NCBI GenBank assembly: GCA_965223695.1
Contig: CBDCXJ010000023.1
Span: 225,845-289,844, forward strand
Direction of reading: 5' to 3'
DNA: 64,000 nucleotides
Source: JAUVPB01 sp965223695
GTDB lineage: Bacteria; Actinomycetota; Thermoleophilia; Gaiellales; Gaiellaceae
Shown here: piece after piece, positions 60,876 to 64,000 of the stretch
Position numbering within the stretch: position 1 is the stretch's first letter
Layout of the letters: each line of letters starts with the position of its first letter
The notes under the pieces: model-generated
The model's database searches: none
Told to the model about the DNA's origin: nothing
The model's input: only the letters and a program-made list of their open reading frames with translations
Translations under genes and position numbers: made by a program

Positions 60876-61803
60876 TGGAAAACGGTCACCTCAACGACAT
60901 CGAGCTGTTCGAGTACGCCAGCGGCGAGCTATCGCAGGCTGAGCGAGTCGACGCCGAGCACCATCTCGCCGCTGCGACGAGTGCCGGTCGCTGCTGACGC
61001 TCTCGCAGGCCGGCGAACAGGCGCTTCGTGCCGCTCCCCAGTTCGAGTTACCCCCGGAGGCCTTCGAGGAGACGCTTCGACACCTTGCGCCGCAGGACCC
61101 AGCGCCGCGTCGAGCTGGTGCCGGGTTCTCAGTTCAGCGCTGGCTCTCGTCCTGGCTCCGGCGGCTGCGATCGCAGGCGTGATCGTCGTCGTTGTCCTTG
61201 TGGCGCGATCTTCAGACGGCGGAGACGACTCGGCCGCACCGGCCACGCCTGCCGCCGAGCCGGCGTCGCCAGCGCCCGCCGATGCGCCGGCGCCCGCCGA
61301 GCCGGATATAGCGGAGCCGGCCCTTCGACGCGGCCGCGCCGGCCGAGGAAGAGGCCCGCGGACGCCCTTGGCGAAGCAGACGCAGATGCGAGCAGGCGAT
61401 CGTCCGACCCGGAGCCCGCACCTGCCGCGGAGCCGGCCCCCGAGCCGGCGCCGGCAGCGGATCCTCCGCCCGCCGAGACCGAGCTCGGCGACGGCGACCC
61501 CGCGCCGCCGCCTCCGCCGGCCGAGGCGGCACCGGCCGGGCCCGCGAGCCCGACGCCGGTAGCCCCGGCCGAGGATCCCGCGCCCGCCGACCCGATAGCC
61601 GCAGACCCGGCCGTGCTCTCGCTCACCTCGGCCCGGCCGAGGAGGTCGTCGCTTTACTCGGAGGAGCCGGCATCGATGCGCTGATCGCCGAGGACGGAAG
61701 CGTCGAGGTCGCCGAGGCCGACATCGAGGCGACAGCAGAAGTCCTCGCCTCGCGCGCGCCCGGCGAGATCGAGGTGCGCGCCGTCCCCGAGCTCGCCCCG
61801 TAG
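60872..61803 (+). CDS. Zinc-finger anti-sigma factor, several frameshifts
   Basis: The N-terminus (MMENGHLNDIELFEYASGEL, AERVDAEHHLAA) leads after a slip near 60975 into CDECRSLL, giving the HxxxCxxC zinc-binding anti-sigma motif. A membrane helix follows (AIAGVIVVVVLVA near 61175), then a long Ala/Pro/Glu-rich outer linker with further slips, and an ordered end GGAGIDALIAEDGSVEVAEA to TAG at 61801-61803. It would hold the sigma factor at the membrane. The repeated frame changes in a low-complexity region suggest sequence error. Confidence 0.65.
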
Positions 61804-61824
61804 CAGCCCGCTCCAGTCGGTCGA

Positions 61825-62517
61825 CTAAGCGAGCGAAAAGTAGAGCGCGTGCAGCAGCTCGGCCGCCGGGTTCGACGTATGCACGGTCACGTCGGAGGGA
61901 GCCTGGATCAGCGCCTCTGAGTAGTTGAAGATGATCCTGATGCCGGCGTCGATCACGTCCGTTGCGACACGCTGTGCCGCGGTGGCGGGCACGGCGAGCA
62001 CGGCGATCGTGACGCTGAGCTCGTCGAGAACTGGCCGGAGCTGGCCGTAGTGGCTGACCTCTGTCTTCCCGATCGGCTCCCCCACCTTCGCCGGGTCGAT
62101 GTCGAAGACCGCCGCAATCGTGAAGCCGTGGTCCGCGAAGACGGCTGAGCGCGCAACAGCCTGGCCAAGGCGACCGGCACCGAACAGCGCCATCTCGTAC
62201 TGCCCCTGCGTCCTGAGGATCTTGCGGATCTCCTCGATCAGCAGCACCACGTCGTAGCCGACCCCGCGCTTGCCGAACTTGCCAAACCCCGAAAGGTCAC
62301 GCCGTATCTGTGTCGCGTTGACGTTCGTGAACTCGGCGATTTCCTGCGACGAGATCCGCTCGCGGCCCATCTTGCTCGCCTGCGTAAGAACCTGCAGGTA
62401 GCGGCTCAGGCGCGCGGCAACGCCCACGGACAGCCGCTCGGGGACGCCGCCCGGCCCGTACTCCTCAAACCCTGTACCAATCGACACAATCTCGCGCAGG
62501 ATAGCCTCAGCCTCCAC
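61825..62517 (-). CDS. rex: Redox-sensing transcriptional repressor Rex
   Basis: The 230-aa protein has a winged HTH (VAARLSRYLQVLTQAS, ISSQEIAEFTNVNATQIRRD, LSGFGKFGKRGVGYDV) and a Rossmann domain (MALFGAGRLGQAVARSAVF, AAVFDIDPAKVGEPIG, IRIIFNYSEALI). Rex releases DNA when the NADH/NAD ratio rises and controls respiration genes. The gene start (ATG 62517, or GTG 62484 internal) overlaps the end of a glutaredoxin gene, an order also known in other actinobacteria, where hemA follows; here an anti-sigma gene lies behind instead. Confidence 0.92.
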   Translation of the reverse strand: MEAEAILREIVSIGTGFEEYGPGGVPERLSVGVAARLSRYLQVLTQASKMGRERISSQEIAEFTNVNATQIRRDLSGFGKFGKRGVGYDVVLLIEEIRKILRTQGQYEMALFGAGRLGQAVARSAVFADHGFTIAAVFDIDPAKVGEPIGKTEVSHYGQLRPVLDELSVTIAVLAVPATAAQRVATDVIDAGIRIIFNYSEALIQAPSDVTVHTSNPAAELLHALYFSLA

Positions 62518-62749
62518 CCAGACGCCGTTGTAAGGCGCCCGGGTGGACGAACAGCACGAACGCCTCCTCCCCGTCGATCGTCACGACGGGAATTCGCTCA
62601 CGATGGCGCTCTTCGAGCGTGGCGTCGCCGTCGATGCTGATCTCGTCGAGCTCGAACGGGATCTCGACTCGGGCTTTCTCGAGCACGCGCCGCGCGCTCT
62701 CGCACAGGTGTCAGCCCGGACTCGAGTAGAGGACGACGTTGCTCGGCAC
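62507..62749 (-). CDS. Glutaredoxin-like protein with in-frame UGA at the catalytic Cys (candidate selenoprotein)
   Basis: From GTG 62749 the reverse strand reads VPSNVVLYSSPG, UGA, HLCESARRVLEKARVE, then RIPVVTIDGEEAFVLFVHPG and stops at 62507. Relatives have PGCHLC, the redox CxxC of glutaredoxin-like proteins found before rex. Here the first Cys codon is UGA (62711-62713), while the rest of the frame and the second Cys are intact. Selenocysteine insertion would give UxxC, known from some selenoprotein glutaredoxins. A hairpin in the right place follows. Alternatives are a TGC-to-TGA nonsense mutation or a base error. It overlaps rex by 11 bp. Confidence 0.6.
62680..62702 (-). promoter_or_regulatory. 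SECIS-like hairpin after the UGA
   Basis: CGAGAGCGCG and CGCGTGCTCG form a 10-bp stem (one A-G mismatch, one G-U) with loop CGG. The loop begins 18 nt after the UGA and has G as its second base, within the usual bacterial SECIS layout. GC-rich DNA forms such stems easily. Confidence 0.4.
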
Positions 62750-62781
62750 GCGATTTTCACCGGACCCGCTCGGCGCCATTG

Positions 62782-64000
62782 CTAGCAGTCGTCGAAGGTG
62801 GTGCAGGCCGCGGCCGGGGGAGCCGCCTGCCAGCGGCCGTAGCTTGTCCCGCGATCTGCAAGCCACTCCTCGAAGGCCTCCCTATCTTCCGGCCCGTAGT
62901 AGCGGCCCGCCCAGGCGAAGCGCCCTTCCTGCTCGCGCGGGCTGATCCGGAACGAGGGGCCTGCCACGCTGACCAGCTCGCCGAACCCGGCGACGGCCGG
63001 GCGAGCGACGAACTGCACCCGGTAGCGACCGGCGTGGAGTTGAGAGCCATCGGGCGCTCTGCCGGTCAGCCCGATGCTGTAGCGGCCGGGAAGCAGGTCA
63101 CGCAGCCTCGCGATCGTGCCAGCGAAGACCGAGCCGCGCCAGAGCTCGACTTCGAGCAGCGAGACCGGCCCGAGCGCGAGCCCGTCGGGGCTCTCACCGA
63201 CCCACCCGACACGGAACGAGAGAACCGAGAGCAAGCCCGCGTCGGACGCGTCCTCACCGATAGGCGTCAGACGCGCTGCATCGACGAGGGGTGCCGGAGG
63301 ATCGTCGCGAATGCGGTCGCGAAGGGCACACGGGTCGCACGCCCCCCGTCGGGCTGAACGAGAATCGAGCCGAGATCCATCCTTCCCACGTTGTCCCCGT
63401 GTCGGCCAGGGAGACGCCGAGGCGCACGCTCTCGCTGGCGCCGGGCTCGATAGTGAGCGTCGGTGGATCGATGCGAAACTCGAGCGGGAGCGGCTCGGCA
63501 CCGTCGGCCACGAGGGCGAATGTCACCCGCTCGCTGCTCTCGCCGATGTTGTGCAGCTCTAGCAGCACCTCCGAGCTCCACTCGCCACGGGTTGGCGCGC
63601 CGAGGGAGACCAGCGGGGGCTCGACGATCACGCTCGTCTCGAGCGCTGCCGCGATGTCGACGAGGCCCCCGCCCTGAGCCGAGACGGCCGCGCGGCTGCT
63701 GGCGGTCGTGAGCGGAGCGGTGCTCGCCACGAGTGCCGCCTTCAGCTCGCCGGCGCTCAACTCCGGACGACGCGCTGCCACAAGGGCGGCGGCTCCTGCC
63801 GTCAGCGCAGCCGACGCGCTCGAGCCCGTCACCGTCGCGTAGGACGCATCCGCGCCCGGCGCAGGGCGTGCCTCGGCGGTCGCGAGCGCGACACCGGGAG
63901 CCACGAGATCGGGTCGCGGCACGCCGTCGAAGCTGAGCCCGCCCGAGGAGAACGGAGCCACGCTCCCAGACCCGTCGTTGGCAACAGACGCGGCCGCGTT
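62782..64000 (-). CDS. Subtilisin-like serine protease, C-terminal part (5' end outside window; frameshift)
   Basis: The reverse strand from the window end encodes VPRPDLVAPGVALATAEARP and TVTGSSASAALTAGAAALVA, the S8 active-site Ser region (usually GTSMAAP; here GSSASAA). Beta-rich C-terminal domains follow (LGAPTRGEWSSEVLLELHNI, IDPPTLTIEPGASESVRLGV). Near 63340, at a G run, the frame changes at least once and continues as PPAPLVDAARLTPIGEDA through LLPGRYSIGLTGRAPDG to a stop at 62782. The catalytic Asp and His lie beyond base 64000. The product is presumably secreted. Confidence 0.75.

Noticed and set aside
62470..62520. Possible Rex operator (TTGTG half-site) at the rex start
   Set aside because: Only one half resembles the Rex consensus; the second half TACAG does not complete the palindrome.
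1..64000. CRISPR array, rRNA or replication origin
   Set aside because: No regularly spaced identical repeats, no rRNA-like sequence, and no DnaA-box cluster were seen.

Overview
The window is GC-rich, densely coding DNA from an actinobacterium, most plausibly a Thermoleophilia (Gaiellales/Solirubrobacterales) lineage known from soil or metagenomes. This rests on the strong G/C bias at third codon positions, many GTG starts, F420-type enzymes, a Rex repressor, a K+-independent H+-pyrophosphatase and a run of apparently leaderless genes (TANNNT placed 6-7 nt before the start codon). The taxonomic call is inference; no rRNA is present.

Bases 1-17 kb carry a catabolic set: a racemase cut by the window edge, a GMC oxidoreductase, an F420/flavin monooxygenase, an acyl-CoA dehydrogenase-like protein, a two-subunit molybdenum hydroxylase and a RidA protein, mixed with recombinase relics. 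A DivIVA-like gene and an exopolysaccharide operon follow (family-2 glycosyltransferase, tandem polysaccharide deacetylase, GH18). A tRNA-Val(GAC) with its terminator, a tyrosine integrase and a divergent excisionase-like gene sit at 17.2-18.5 kb.

Bases 18.5-32.4 kb hold purine, hydantoin and amide breakdown genes (M24 peptidase, amidohydrolase, ureidoglycolate lyase, two PuuE-type allantoinases, DUF2848) embedded in a gene graveyard. It contains pieces of CaiB, an NHL protein, an epimerase, hydantoinase A and B, a class III aminotransferase, a molybdopterin subunit, an SDR and a cyclase, with an IS3-family element (25388-26673), IS481 and IS256 fragments and a lone IS3 orfA.

Bases 32.4-64 kb are a more ordinary chromosomal segment: F420-type oxidoreductase and SDR, a His-rich secreted protein, a GGDEF-EAL protein, UvrD helicase, CinA-like protein, VanZ, HAD, DUF192, a molybdopterin oxidoreductase, a LysR regulator, H+-pyrophosphatase, a Cys/His-rich secreted protein, a second GGDEF protein, MTA phosphorylase, a GCS2-type ligase, a glycosyltransferase, an ECF sigma/anti-sigma pair, Rex and a subtilase cut by the window end.

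Two systems stand out. First, 40881-46322 is a cobalamin-riboswitch operon encoding two secreted DUF4430 proteins, a complete ECF transporter (T, fused A1A2, S) and a secreted alpha/alpha-toroid protein. The two extracytoplasmic folds are those of the two domains of animal transcobalamin/intrinsic factor, so this looks like a split bacterial B12-capture and uptake system. Second, the glutaredoxin gene just before rex has an in-frame UGA exactly at the first catalytic Cys position (UxxC) followed by a SECIS-like hairpin, making it a candidate selenoprotein.

Many otherwise good genes carry single-base frameshifts, several of them at homopolymers. Some of the apparent breakage is therefore probably sequence error, whereas the fusions and IS junctions at 21-32 kb look like real decay.
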